A stretch of DNA of 50,497 nucleotides, from positions 1-50,497 of the forward strand of contig VMSZ01000026.1 of the NCBI GenBank assembly GCA_013791885.1, read 5' to 3'. Below are positions 15,908-24,244 of this stretch, piece by piece (the first letter of the stretch is position 1; every line of letters starts with the position of its first letter). A program made the translations under genes and the position numbers. The DNA comes from Sulfurimonas sp. Its GTDB lineage: Bacteria > Campylobacterota > Campylobacteria > Campylobacterales > Sulfurimonadaceae. Below the pieces are notes generated by a model, which was not told where the DNA came from, searched no databases, and saw only the letters and a program-made list of their open reading frames with translations.

Positions 15908-17291
15908 CGAAAGTAAATATTTTGCAGGTTTTTTACAAGCCATGATAAAAGAGAGCGGGATTGTAGGCAGTGTTTCTCAAAGTGATGAGAGCATTGTCTT
16001 AAAACTTGATGACAGTGATGCAAACGCAGTGACTGAATTTAGTGCATTGTCAAATAAGTATTTGGCACATTCTCTCTTTTTGGGTGAAATACAGACTATA
16101 AATATAGATGCAAATCACCCTAAAGCCGACTTTACATCTCCAAGTTATGACATCTCTGCATGTCCGAGATGTCTGGAAGCATTAACAGATCCTTCAAGTG
16201 AGGATTATTTAAACGATTCTCTCAGATGCAATCACTACTCAAACGAAATAAGCGCAGAGTTTTATGACAATAAATATTACTCCCCTCACTACACTCAGGG
16301 AAGTGCTCTTTTAGTAGTGGATCCAAAAAATGTACAAAAACTTTTCGTCATGACCCCTGATGAGATAAAAGCTCTTTTTAGTATAGAAAAACCGACTCTA
16401 AAGGTGACTATTAAGGACGAAACGCTTAAAGAATTAAGCGGAAAAAAATTTATAAATATTAAATCTCCTCACAGTATAAAAAGTAATCTTGTTGCCCTAA
16501 ATGCAAGAGAGAGTGAAATTGAGTATCTTTTTTATGAAGAGAGTGATGATCTAAAAGTCGCAGTTGTACAAAAAAATATTACTGTTATTAGAGATGTCAG
16601 AGGCGTGAGCAAAAAGCTTCAAGATTTGCATACAGATAATGTACTTAACAGGTTTTTAAATATTGCCAAAGAGGCTGGATTCATAAAGGGCGTCATTGGT
16701 GTAAATCTTAGCAGCAGAAATGGAATTACTTTTCTTGTATCCAATGAGACTGGAGCTAAAATAGTCATTAAGTTTCAGCCTTTTGTACTTAATGATGTTT
16801 TAGAACTTATGGCAAAAGATAAAAATAAATCAAGGCTGCTTCCAAATTTTTCACAAAAATTTCCGCAGATAATGCAGGAGCTCTCAGAGAACGAGAATTA
16901 TGGTCTTTTTGAGACTATTGCAACTGTTTTAGAGTTACAAGAAAAAAGTTTTGAATCTGTAAGCGATAAATCTTTAGAGTTTCACGGAAACGGCGGACTT
17001 AAAATAGATGCGAACTTCAGTGATGAAGGTTTTGACTATGTCTCTTTTTTAGGTTCTATTATGAGCTTTAAACTTGCAAATACTGATGAACATTACTTAG
17101 CGTACTCAATTTTTGAAGCCCTTGGAGATATGGCTATTCAAACGCTGTTACAGTTAAAGGTAAGGTTTAAAGTTGAGAATGTTGTCATGATGGGCGATAT
17201 GTTTGAAAATAGCGTACTTTACAGTAGAATATTGAGTAAATTTACAACAAGTAATCCATATTTTTCAAAAGGTTTCGCATTAGATGATTAA
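15876..17291 (+). CDS. hydE: Hydrogenase accessory protein HydE (HypF-related)
   Basis: This 471-residue protein is needed for hydrogenase maturation in Helicobacter and Wolinella; the exact reaction is not known. The sequence shows a diverged HypF-like zinc-finger segment (ACPRCLEALTDPSSEDYLND, then LRCNHYS). Its C-terminal part matches the end of HypF/Kae1-type proteins, with VVMMGDMFENSVLYSRIL against VILSGGVFQNKTLLELL in the neighbouring HypF. No acylphosphatase domain is seen. The start at 15876 (MAIQQIIKYN) is chosen over 15849 because of better ribosome binding site spacing; it lies within the end of hydD. hypF overlaps its 3' end by 8 bp. Confidence 0.8.
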   Translation: MAIQQIIKYNSESKYFAGFLQAMIKESGIVGSVSQSDESIVLKLDDSDANAVTEFSALSNKYLAHSLFLGEIQTINIDANHPKADFTSPSYDISACPRCLEALTDPSSEDYLNDSLRCNHYSNEISAEFYDNKYYSPHYTQGSALLVVDPKNVQKLFVMTPDEIKALFSIEKPTLKVTIKDETLKELSGKKFINIKSPHSIKSNLVALNARESEIEYLFYEESDDLKVAVVQKNITVIRDVRGVSKKLQDLHTDNVLNRFLNIAKEAGFIKGVIGVNLSSRNGITFLVSNETGAKIVIKFQPFVLNDVLELMAKDKNKSRLLPNFSQKFPQIMQELSENENYGLFETIATVLELQEKSFESVSDKSLEFHGNGGLKIDANFSDEGFDYVSFLGSIMSFKLANTDEHYLAYSIFEALGDMAIQTLLQLKVRFKVENVVMMGDMFENSVLYSRILSKFTTSNPYFSKGFALDD

Positions 17292-19500
17292 AGAAGGCTA
17301 TTTTATACAAGGGGTAGTCCAAGGTGTCGGATTTCGCCCTTTTGTGTATAAAATGGCGCATGAGCTAAATTTAAAAGGCTTTGTGAAAAATAGTGCAACT
17401 GGCGTAAGCATTGAAGTTCAAGGACAAAAAGAAGCACTTGAACTTTTCCAACTCTATTTAAGTTCAAGAATACCGCCGCTTACGCGCATAGATTCCATCA
17501 CAAAAACGCAGCTTACTCCGACAAATTTACAAAGTTTTGAGATTATTCAAAGCGACACTGCCGCATCGTCCAAATCTGCTCTTGTTTCACCCGATATAGC
17601 CATTTGTAAAGAGTGTCTGCAAGATGTCAAAAATGCAGGAAAGTATCATAACTATTTTGCCACAAACTGCACAAACTGCGGACCGAGATACTCTATAATC
17701 CAAACTGTTCCTTATGACAGAAAACAGACCTCCATGAGCAAGTTCGAGATGTGCTCTTCGTGTCAGGAAGAGTATGCAAATCCGCTCAACAGACGTTACC
17801 ATGCACAGCCAATCTCCTGTAACTCCTGCGGCCCGACACTCTCTCAAAGTATTGGGAAAACGGCTGCGTTTATCAACAATGGAAAAATTGTTGCTATTAA
17901 GGGAATAGGCGGATTTCATATTGTTTGTGATGCAAGCAATCATGAAGTGGTTCTCAAGTTGAGGGAGTTTAAAAACCGTCCTTCAAAGCCTTTTGCCATT
18001 ATGTGCAGAGATGCAGAGCAAGTGCAAGAAATTGCCACAGTAAACGTGAAGGAGTTGGAACTTCTCACGTCCAAAGAAGCACCTATAGTTATTTTAGATA
18101 AAATCCAAAACGCAGGTATAAAACTCTCTGCGTACGTAGCTCCAAATATCAATAGAATAGGCTGCTTTTTACCCTATACTGCTTTGCATCATCTTCTTTT
18201 TAAACTTTTAAAAAACCCTATTGTTGCGACGAGTGCAAACTTGGGCAATGAGCCTATCATAACCGATAGCGAGACACTCATGAGCAAACTTCCCTTTGTA
18301 GAATTTATTCTTGATTTTGACAGAGATATCATCAATGGGGTGGATGATTCTCTCGTACAGGTTATAGCAGGTAAAAAGCAGACTTTAAGGCTTGCTAGGG
18401 GATATGCTCCAAAAGTCATAAAACTACCGTATAAGAGTGAAAAAAAGATTTTGGCAGTCGGGGCAAATGCGAAAAATTCAGTTGCGTTTGTTATAGATGA
18501 CCAGATAATAATTTCACCCCATATAGGTGATTTGGACTCTTCAAAAGCCTTTGGATTTTTTGAGCGGACAATTGAGACTTTTAAAAATTTTTACGACTTT
18601 GAGCCGGAACTTATTGTTCACGATAAACATCCTTCTTATATGAGTACAAAATGGGCAAAAACGCAGGGCAAAAAGCTTGTAGCAGTGCAACACCATTTAG
18701 CCCATATTTATGCCGCTAAAGCTGAGTTTGGACTTCATGGCGATTACCTCGGTTTTAGTTTTGACGGAACAGGTTATGGGGAAGAGAAGGTGAATGGCGA
18801 AGCCAGAGAGGCTGCGCTGGGGCAGGGAACACTCTGGGGTGGAGAAGTGTTTGTTGGAGATACCCGTAAATACAGTTTCAAAACCATTAAACTTTTAGGC
18901 GGTGAAAAGGCTATAAAAGAGCCTCGAAGAGTAGCCCTGAGTATGCTTTTTGAAAAATACACTCTAGAGATGATTATGAAATTGCCATTAGCCTGCGTCA
19001 CTGCGTTTAGCGCTGAAGAGATAAAAATACTGCATCAAAGTTACAGTAAAAATCTCAACGCTCCACTTAGCTCTTCTGTTGGGAGAATGTTTGACGCAGT
19101 TGCAAGTTTTGCAAATCTGCTGCAGTTTCAAAGTTATGAAGGTGAAGCCGGACTCATTTGCGAGCAAAATTATAAGCCACAAATCACAGAAGCATTTGAG
19201 TACAAAATAGTTGATGGAATAATAGACATCGCTTTTGATTTCTTTGACAAAGAGATAGTTTCAAAGTTCATAAATACTTTGGTGAATATCGTGATAGAAA
19301 TTGCAAAAACGGAAAAAATGGAAGTTATTCTCAGCGGCGGCGTTTTTCAAAACAAAACACTGCTAGAGCTTCTTATAAAAGAGTTTGAAGAAGAAAAAGT
19401 TACTTATTATGTCCAAGAGGAAACCGCCATCAATGACGGCGGAATAGCCTTGGGACAGCTCTATTATTATTTAAGTGCACGTAACATTATTGGAATTTAG
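17284..19500 (+). CDS. hypF: Carbamoyltransferase HypF
   Basis: HypF makes the cyanide precursor of the NiFe centre by converting carbamoyl phosphate to carbamoyl-adenylate and transferring the carbamoyl group to the HypE C-terminal cysteine. Domains in order: acylphosphatase (GVVQGVGFRPFVYKM, residues about 10-90), two zinc-finger units (CKECLQD with CTNCGPRY; CSSCQEEY with CNSCGP, about 105-180), a YrdC-like nucleotide domain (about 195-375), and a Kae1-like carbamoyltransferase domain (about 390-738) with HHLAHIYAA and FDGTGYG. The 738-residue length is normal. It is the last gene of the hyd cluster, and its end overlaps the convergent CZB gene by 14 bp. Confidence 0.96.
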   Translation: MIKEGYFIQGVVQGVGFRPFVYKMAHELNLKGFVKNSATGVSIEVQGQKEALELFQLYLSSRIPPLTRIDSITKTQLTPTNLQSFEIIQSDTAASSKSALVSPDIAICKECLQDVKNAGKYHNYFATNCTNCGPRYSIIQTVPYDRKQTSMSKFEMCSSCQEEYANPLNRRYHAQPISCNSCGPTLSQSIGKTAAFINNGKIVAIKGIGGFHIVCDASNHEVVLKLREFKNRPSKPFAIMCRDAEQVQEIATVNVKELELLTSKEAPIVILDKIQNAGIKLSAYVAPNINRIGCFLPYTALHHLLFKLLKNPIVATSANLGNEPIITDSETLMSKLPFVEFILDFDRDIINGVDDSLVQVIAGKKQTLRLARGYAPKVIKLPYKSEKKILAVGANAKNSVAFVIDDQIIISPHIGDLDSSKAFGFFERTIETFKNFYDFEPELIVHDKHPSYMSTKWAKTQGKKLVAVQHHLAHIYAAKAEFGLHGDYLGFSFDGTGYGEEKVNGEAREAALGQGTLWGGEVFVGDTRKYSFKTIKLLGGEKAIKEPRRVALSMLFEKYTLEMIMKLPLACVTAFSAEEIKILHQSYSKNLNAPLSSSVGRMFDAVASFANLLQFQSYEGEAGLICEQNYKPQITEAFEYKIVDGIIDIAFDFFDKEIVSKFINTLVNIVIEIAKTEKMEVILSGGVFQNKTLLELLIKEFEEEKVTYYVQEETAINDGGIALGQLYYYLSARNIIGI

Positions 19501-19930
19501 ATTCACTCATAGCAGTAATTCTTCTTTGTGAAGAGGCAAGGACTTTTAAAAGTTCACTTGTAGTAACTTTAAGTTCTGCATGATAAAACTTCGCCTTATC
19601 GAGATCCATAACTTTTATTTTGGAACCTCCCGTAAGCATCGAGAAAAAGCTTGGTTTTTTGTCTTTAAAAAATATTTCAAAAACTCTTAAATACTCACTA
19701 TGCCACTTGCCGTGCAAGGTTTCAATCTCAGTGTAAAACTGCATACCTAAAATTTCTTTTACACGGTTGTCTTGGTTATAAAGCCACTTACCGAATTCAC
19801 ACTGCGTTTTTGCTACGGCTGTCGGATTCTCAACTTCTCTACCTTGAACGAGCGCTTCAATTTTGGCCATCTGCAATTCATGTGATTTTCTTGCATTATC
19901 AATAGCATCTAAGCTTTTACTTTTATTCAT
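19487..19930 (-). CDS. CZB-domain (chemoreceptor zinc-binding) protein
   Basis: The 147-residue soluble protein matches the CZB pattern: H17 (KSHELQM), the C44 motif TQCEFGKWLY, and H73 and H77 in LHGKWH, i.e. three His and one Cys for zinc. CZB domains occur at the end of chemoreceptors and in cyclases, where they respond to zinc or hypochlorous acid. Here the domain stands alone, with only short extra helices. It is divergent from a CetB-like PAS gene and convergent with hypF. The role is inferred to be signalling or energy taxis; the partner is unknown. Confidence 0.8.
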   Translation of the reverse strand: MNKSKSLDAIDNARKSHELQMAKIEALVQGREVENPTAVAKTQCEFGKWLYNQDNRVKEILGMQFYTEIETLHGKWHSEYLRVFEIFFKDKKPSFFSMLTGGSKIKVMDLDKAKFYHAELKVTTSELLKVLASSQRRITAMSESKFQ

Positions 19931-20026
19931 TATTCTATCTTTCTTGAGGAAATAATTTTATATATTAATGAATAAAATATTAAAAAAACTATATAATCAT
20001 AATAATTAAGAAAAAGGGATAATTAC

Positions 20027-20590
20027 ATGCCACAGCCAATACCAATAGATAATGAAATAAAACTAAGTAGTAAAAGATATATCGTTTCAAAGACGGATGC
20101 AAAAGGGATTATAGAATATGGCAATGATTATTTTGTTGAAATTTCAGGCTACACAGAAGCTCAACTTATAGGACAGCCGCACAGTATTGTAAGACACCCG
20201 GATATGCCGAAGGTTGTTTTTAAAATGATGTGGGACCGAATTAACAGGGGCAAAAATATTATGGCCGTCGTTAAAAATCTTGCTAAAGATGGCAGTTACT
20301 ACTGGGTTGTAACAGAGTTTGAACCAAAAATAGACCCTATTACAAACGAGATACTTTCGCATACAGCTTTTCGAAGAGCTGCACCGCAAAAAGCTATAGA
20401 TACCATGATACCAATTTACCAAAAACTTTTGGAGATAGAAAAAACTGGCGGAATGGAAGCGAGTGAAAAATATCTTCGCGGATTTTTTGAAGACAATAAA
20501 ACGACTTATGATGAATTTATAGATAAACTAGTAGGAAATAGCGGAATTTTTAAACTATTTTTTACTGCTATGAAAAAATTATTTTCATAA
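20027..20590 (+). CDS. PAS-domain protein, Aer/CetB type
   Basis: The 187-residue protein has an N-terminal Aer-like PAS domain (about residues 15-125) with YFVEISGYTEAQLIGQPHSI, VRHPDMPKVVFKMMW and the later KDGSYYWV. No membrane helices or output domain are present. In Campylobacter, similar stand-alone PAS proteins (CetB) bind FAD and pair with the membrane transducer CetA for energy taxis. The C-terminal 60 residues are helical and unassigned. It lies next to the CZB gene and the hydrogenase cluster, which suggests that redox or H2 status feeds into taxis, but that is inference. Confidence 0.8.
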   Translation: MPQPIPIDNEIKLSSKRYIVSKTDAKGIIEYGNDYFVEISGYTEAQLIGQPHSIVRHPDMPKVVFKMMWDRINRGKNIMAVVKNLAKDGSYYWVVTEFEPKIDPITNEILSHTAFRRAAPQKAIDTMIPIYQKLLEIEKTGGMEASEKYLRGFFEDNKTTYDEFIDKLVGNSGIFKLFFTAMKKLFS

Positions 20591-20768
20591 ATTTTAAAAT
20601 CTCTCAAAAGCAGCTGAGCGAAGAATAAAACAAACTAAATTTTAATCATTCTTCATTATGCTGTAATTGTGCAAATTTTCGAAACGATATTAACAAAAAT
20701 TCGAGTATTATGCCGCTATAAAATATAGGTCTGGAATTTTATTTTTGGATAAAGAGCGGGAAAAGATA
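20591..20768 (+). promoter_or_regulatory. Intergenic region before antiporter gene, with -10 box
   Basis: No gene is seen. GAAGAAT and ATTCTTC form a weak 7-bp inverted repeat with a 21-base loop (about 20619-20653). A TATAAA box at 20717-20722, preceded by GC, could be the antiporter promoter. Confidence 0.3.
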
Positions 20769-21944
20769 ATGTCCGATATACCTTTAATAATAGTCGCTAT
20801 GGCCGGGGCGGTTTTGTTCGCTCCTTTTATAGCCCAAAGTTTGCGAATGCCTCTTGCAGTAGTTGAAATTCTTCTGGGATGCGGCATTGGTTACTGGGGT
20901 ATTTTGGATGCGAATACTTATGTTCCTATTATTGCTAAAACAGGTTTTTTATTTTTAATGTTTCTTGCCGGAATAGAAGTCAATCTCAAAGCATTTTTAA
21001 CAATGGAATCTTCGCTCTTTAAACGGGCTATCGGCTATTTCATAATACTTTATTCGCTCTCAGCTTTAATTGTTTGGGGCTTTGATTATTCGTTTATCTA
21101 TTTAGTTGCGTTTCCTATTGTTTCTTTGGGCATGATTATGGCTCTTGTTAAAGAGTTTGGCAAAGAAGAACCTTGGCTAAAACTCGCACTCATTATTGGG
21201 ATATTGGGCGAGCTTATCAGCATAGCGGCACTTACTCTTTTGAGCGGTGTTTTGAAATATGGCGTAACACTCAACTTCATCTTGGCTATTGGAACTTTAA
21301 TTTTCTTTTTGTTTGCGACTGTTCTCATGTTTAAAGCAGTGAAAATACTTTTTTGGTGGTATCCAAAACTTAAAAAAGCAATCATGCCAGAACGCGATAA
21401 CCGCGATAAAGACGTACGTCTCTCTATGGCGCTCTTTTTTGCCATGATTGCAGCCATGATATACCTCGGACTGGATATGGTTTTGGGTGCTTTTATTGCC
21501 GGAATGTTTGTCGCGACTTTCTTTGAACATAAAAAAGAACTTCCACACAAACTCTCTTCATTGGGATTTGGATTTTTAATCCCTGTGTATTTTATTTACG
21601 TTGGTTCAACGGTAAATATGGATGCGCTTTTTTCTCCTTCTATCTTACTGCTTTCCTTACAAATTGTGGGTATTATTGTTGCCCTGCGTATTGCCAGTTC
21701 TATGATATATCTGAGAGAACTTGGTCTGAAAAATACGCTTATGTTTGCCATGGGTGACTCAATGCCTCTGACTTTTTTGTTAGCGGTTGCAACAATCGGA
21801 ATTGGGGCGAATGCAATAAGTTTGGAAGAATATTCTTCACTCGTAATTGCGGGAATGATAGCCTCTGTTTCTATGATGAGCATTATTCAGATTGTGACCT
21901 ATTATGCTCCTGATAAAAACTACTGTCTTCTTCCAAAAGATTAA
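20769..21944 (+). CDS. Cation/proton antiporter, CPA2 (KefB-like) family
   Basis: The 391-residue integral membrane protein has about 12 helices spanning the full length, typical of the Na+/H+ exchanger domain without the C-terminal Rossmann (TrkA-N) domain of Kef proteins. Recognisable segments are FLMFLAGIEVNLKAF, LALIIGILGELISIAAL and DMVLGAFIAGMFVATFFEH. It would exchange Na+ or K+ for H+ across the inner membrane. The ATG at 20769 (MSDIPLIIVAMAG) is preferred to an upstream in-frame TTG because it starts directly at the first helix. It is a single gene with its own promoter; its link to the hydrogenase locus is unclear. Confidence 0.82.
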   Translation: MSDIPLIIVAMAGAVLFAPFIAQSLRMPLAVVEILLGCGIGYWGILDANTYVPIIAKTGFLFLMFLAGIEVNLKAFLTMESSLFKRAIGYFIILYSLSALIVWGFDYSFIYLVAFPIVSLGMIMALVKEFGKEEPWLKLALIIGILGELISIAALTLLSGVLKYGVTLNFILAIGTLIFFLFATVLMFKAVKILFWWYPKLKKAIMPERDNRDKDVRLSMALFFAMIAAMIYLGLDMVLGAFIAGMFVATFFEHKKELPHKLSSLGFGFLIPVYFIYVGSTVNMDALFSPSILLLSLQIVGIIVALRIASSMIYLRELGLKNTLMFAMGDSMPLTFLLAVATIGIGANAISLEEYSSLVIAGMIASVSMMSIIQIVTYYAPDKNYCLLPKD

Positions 21945-22019
21945 GGTGGTAGTGTATTCATTTTAGATTTACATTATGATAGAATGGTTTGAATAGATAT
22001 TTTATATAAAAGGACTTTT

Positions 22020-22820
22020 ATGAATAGCCTTCGCAGAGCCACTTCTCTCACAATTACATTTTCTTTTTTGATTATGAGTTATACGGGTTTCATACTTTTT
22101 ATAGCCCCAAAAGGACGGGTTGCCAATTGGACGAATTGGGAGCTGTTGGGTCTGGATAAAACGCAGTATGGAAATTTGCATGCAACATTCATGGTACTTT
22201 TCTTTGTGGGTGTTTGTTTTCATATTTATCTCAACTGGTCACCGCTTATGAGCTATTTTAAAAATAAAAGCAGAGAATTTTCCTTATTGACTAAAGAATT
22301 TGTTTTTGCATTTCTTCTCAATCTGTTTTTTGTCCTAGGTGTTTTATTTTACTGGGTCGGGTTTGAGCAATTTTTGGATTTTCAAGACAATATGAAAGCT
22401 AGTTGGGAGAAAAAAGCAGATAAAGCTCCTTACGGACATGCGGAACTTTCTAGCGTAGAAGAGTTTGCCAAAATAACCGGTACAGATGTAAACACTATTG
22501 TTGAACAACTCACAGCCAAAAATATACAAGGTGTGAGTTTGGAAAAAACAATTGAAGAGATTGCCAAAGAAAACAAAAAATCTCCTTTTGAACTTTTTGA
22601 GATGATAGATGTAAAGAAAAAAATGAGCGCACTTAAAGAAGGCGGAGGCTATGGCAGACTTTCTTTAGCAGAAGCATGCAACCAATATAATATTGACATA
22701 GACAAGGCACTTGAGATTATAAAAGAAAAAGGTTTTGTAGCGACGCAAGAGAACACTGTTCGAGAAATTGCTGATGCTTTACACACAAGCCCGATACAGC
22801 TTTTAGAGATGCTTCAATAA
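22020..22820 (+). CDS. DUF4405-like membrane protein with tandem helical repeats
   Basis: The N-terminal 115 residues hold three or four membrane helices with histidines (NLHATFMVLF, CFHIYLNWSP) that could bind heme b, as in DUF4405/cytochrome b-like proteins. Residues about 140-266 are soluble and contain two similar units of about 60 residues, each ending alike: TIEEIAKENKKSPFELFEMI and TVREIADALHTSPIQLLEML. Such proteins often accompany redox enzymes. The start is supported by AAAGGAC. It converges on and overlaps the transposase-like gene by 18 bp. The function is unknown; a membrane redox or hydrogenase-linked role is a guess. Confidence 0.6.
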   Translation: MNSLRRATSLTITFSFLIMSYTGFILFIAPKGRVANWTNWELLGLDKTQYGNLHATFMVLFFVGVCFHIYLNWSPLMSYFKNKSREFSLLTKEFVFAFLLNLFFVLGVLFYWVGFEQFLDFQDNMKASWEKKADKAPYGHAELSSVEEFAKITGTDVNTIVEQLTAKNIQGVSLEKTIEEIAKENKKSPFELFEMIDVKKKMSALKEGGGYGRLSLAEACNQYNIDIDKALEIIKEKGFVATQENTVREIADALHTSPIQLLEMLQ

Positions 22821-23465
22821 GCTCATCAATATTTCTTCCTGTTTATCTTGGGTATAGTTAAATTTAAATTCAATCTCTTTGAGATAATAAAAGAAATTAT
22901 CATGACGGGTACCTTTATATTTTAAAATAGATTCTTCAAAAAAAAGCCAAAAATTTGTAATTATATTTTCTTTTTTTTGCGTTTTAGAAATTTTGTTGAG
23001 CATCATAAATTTAGAGAATTCTTTAAAATATATGGCTTGTGCCCCATCATCTAAAAACTGCTGTTTGTACATATTGAGGCTTGGCATGAGCAGATTGTAA
23101 ACCTTCTCTTCGTAGTAAAAGCTTAAAAAGTTTTGCGCATCAAAAATATTTTCTTTTATCTTCTTTTTACTTTGCGGCAGATAGATGTATTCGTCGTATT
23201 CTATAACCTTTTTGTCGCGGTACTCGTTTTCTAAATAATTTGCAATCAGACTTCTGAAGAGCTCATAGCGTTTTTGCACGGTGAGATAATTAAGCTGCAA
23301 AATTTTTGCTGCTTTGTTCACACTCATGTCATCACAAAAACATTGGATAATCTCCAACTCTTTTGTGATTTTATTTGGAGAAAACTTTTTTTTGCATCCA
23401 GAACACTTCAGCTGACCTGTTTGAAGTTTATATAGTTTTTTATTATGACAGTAAATACATTCCAT
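22803..23465 (-). CDS. IS1595-type transposase-derived protein, probably domesticated
   Basis: The 220-residue protein begins with a zinc ribbon (CIYCHNKK, then CSGCKKKF), followed by a helix-turn-helix (SVNKAAKILQLNYLTVQKRY). It also has remnants of an IS1595 DDE core: VIEYDEYIYLP (first acidic site), FLDDGAQAIYF (second) and NFWLFFEESILKYKG with YLKEIEFKFNY at the C-terminus. The acidic residue expected just before NFW (usually IENFW) is Thr here, and the core is shortened, so it is probably inactive for transposition. No terminal inverted repeats are seen around it. It is divergent from the nickel/hyp operon, sharing its promoter region, so a regulatory role is plausible. Confidence 0.6.
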   Translation of the reverse strand: MECIYCHNKKLYKLQTGQLKCSGCKKKFSPNKITKELEIIQCFCDDMSVNKAAKILQLNYLTVQKRYELFRSLIANYLENEYRDKKVIEYDEYIYLPQSKKKIKENIFDAQNFLSFYYEEKVYNLLMPSLNMYKQQFLDDGAQAIYFKEFSKFMMLNKISKTQKKENIITNFWLFFEESILKYKGTRHDNFFYYLKEIEFKFNYTQDKQEEILMSLLKHL

Positions 23466-23547
23466 GAGAAAATTTTAGCACAGTTTGGTCCCGAAAATAA
23501 CTAAGAAAGAATGAAATTAATATTAATTTTAAAATAAAGTAATAGAA

Positions 23548-23565
23548 TATGAATGCTTATTCATT
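23548..23565. promoter_or_regulatory. 18-bp palindromic operator candidate upstream of nickel/hyp operon
   Basis: TATGAATG-CT-TATTCATT is an imperfect palindrome ending 15 bp before the transporter start codon. Its reverse complement differs from the hydA site at 11507-11524 at only 2 of 18 positions. A repressor bound here would lie over the ribosome binding site region and transcription start. Confidence 0.6.
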
Positions 23566-23580
23566 ATGGAGATTGTTTAA

Positions 23581-24222
23581 ATGGAAAATTTAGGTTTACT
23601 TCTTATTTTTTGGTATGGCGTTTTACATGCGTTTGGCCCTGATCATCTTACTGCCATTGCAGATTTTTCTATAGGTAAAAATAAAAAAAAGACTATAACC
23701 ATTACCGTATTGTTTGCAATCGGCCACGGTTTAACGCTTTTTGTTTTTGCAAAGTTACTTGAATCTTATCATATAAGCGATGCTGTTTTAGGCTATGGCG
23801 ATACAATTTCCTCTTTAGTGATTTTAGGCATGGGGCTCTATCTATTATATATGGTCTTCAGTGACAAGATTCAGCTGAATAAACACTACCACGAGGGCAA
23901 AGAACACATTCATATCTGGTTTGGAAAAGAACACGAACACAGCAATAAAGACACAGCCTCTGCATTTACCATTGGTGCGTTGATGGGAATAGGAGGAGTG
24001 CGTGGAATGTTAGTCACGCTGGGGATGATTGAAGGGCAAAGTGTTGATTTAGTTATGGTGATGGCGTTTGCTCTTGGAGTAATGGTGATTTTTGTAGGCT
24101 TTGGTGCGGTGATACTCACCATTAATAAAAATCTTTTAAATTCAAAACAAAATCTACGAAGAGTTTTCGCTACCGCGGGAGTCATTTCCCTTGTTGTGGG
24201 CTCAAATATGATAGTCGGATAA
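23581..24222 (+). CDS. Nickel/cobalt transporter-like membrane protein
   Basis: This 213-residue membrane protein has about six helices and a first-helix motif HAFGPDHLTAI (H16, D21, H22) like the metal-recognition motif of NiCoT/UreH/HupE-type nickel permeases. A histidine-rich loop (HYHEG, EHIHIW, KEHEHS) lies between helices 3 and 4. It heads the operon that encodes the nickel-insertion proteins HypB and HypA, so nickel uptake for hydrogenase is the likely job. GGAGATTG precedes the ATG. Cobalt or iron cannot be excluded as substrates. Confidence 0.78.
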   Translation: MENLGLLLIFWYGVLHAFGPDHLTAIADFSIGKNKKKTITITVLFAIGHGLTLFVFAKLLESYHISDAVLGYGDTISSLVILGMGLYLLYMVFSDKIQLNKHYHEGKEHIHIWFGKEHEHSNKDTASAFTIGALMGIGGVRGMLVTLGMIEGQSVDLVMVMAFALGVMVIFVGFGAVILTINKNLLNSKQNLRRVFATAGVISLVVGSNMIVG

Positions 24223-24244
24223 ATAAACTTAAGGAAATACAAAT

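Noticed and set aside
19961-19980. Third copy of the hyd palindrome between the CZB and PAS genes
   Set aside because: Only one AT-rich half-site (AATGAATA) is present with no matching second half, which is expected by chance in such sequence.
22803-23580. Intact insertion sequence
   Set aside because: No terminal inverted repeats or target-site duplication seen, a catalytic residue appears lost, and the gene fits tightly among its neighbours.
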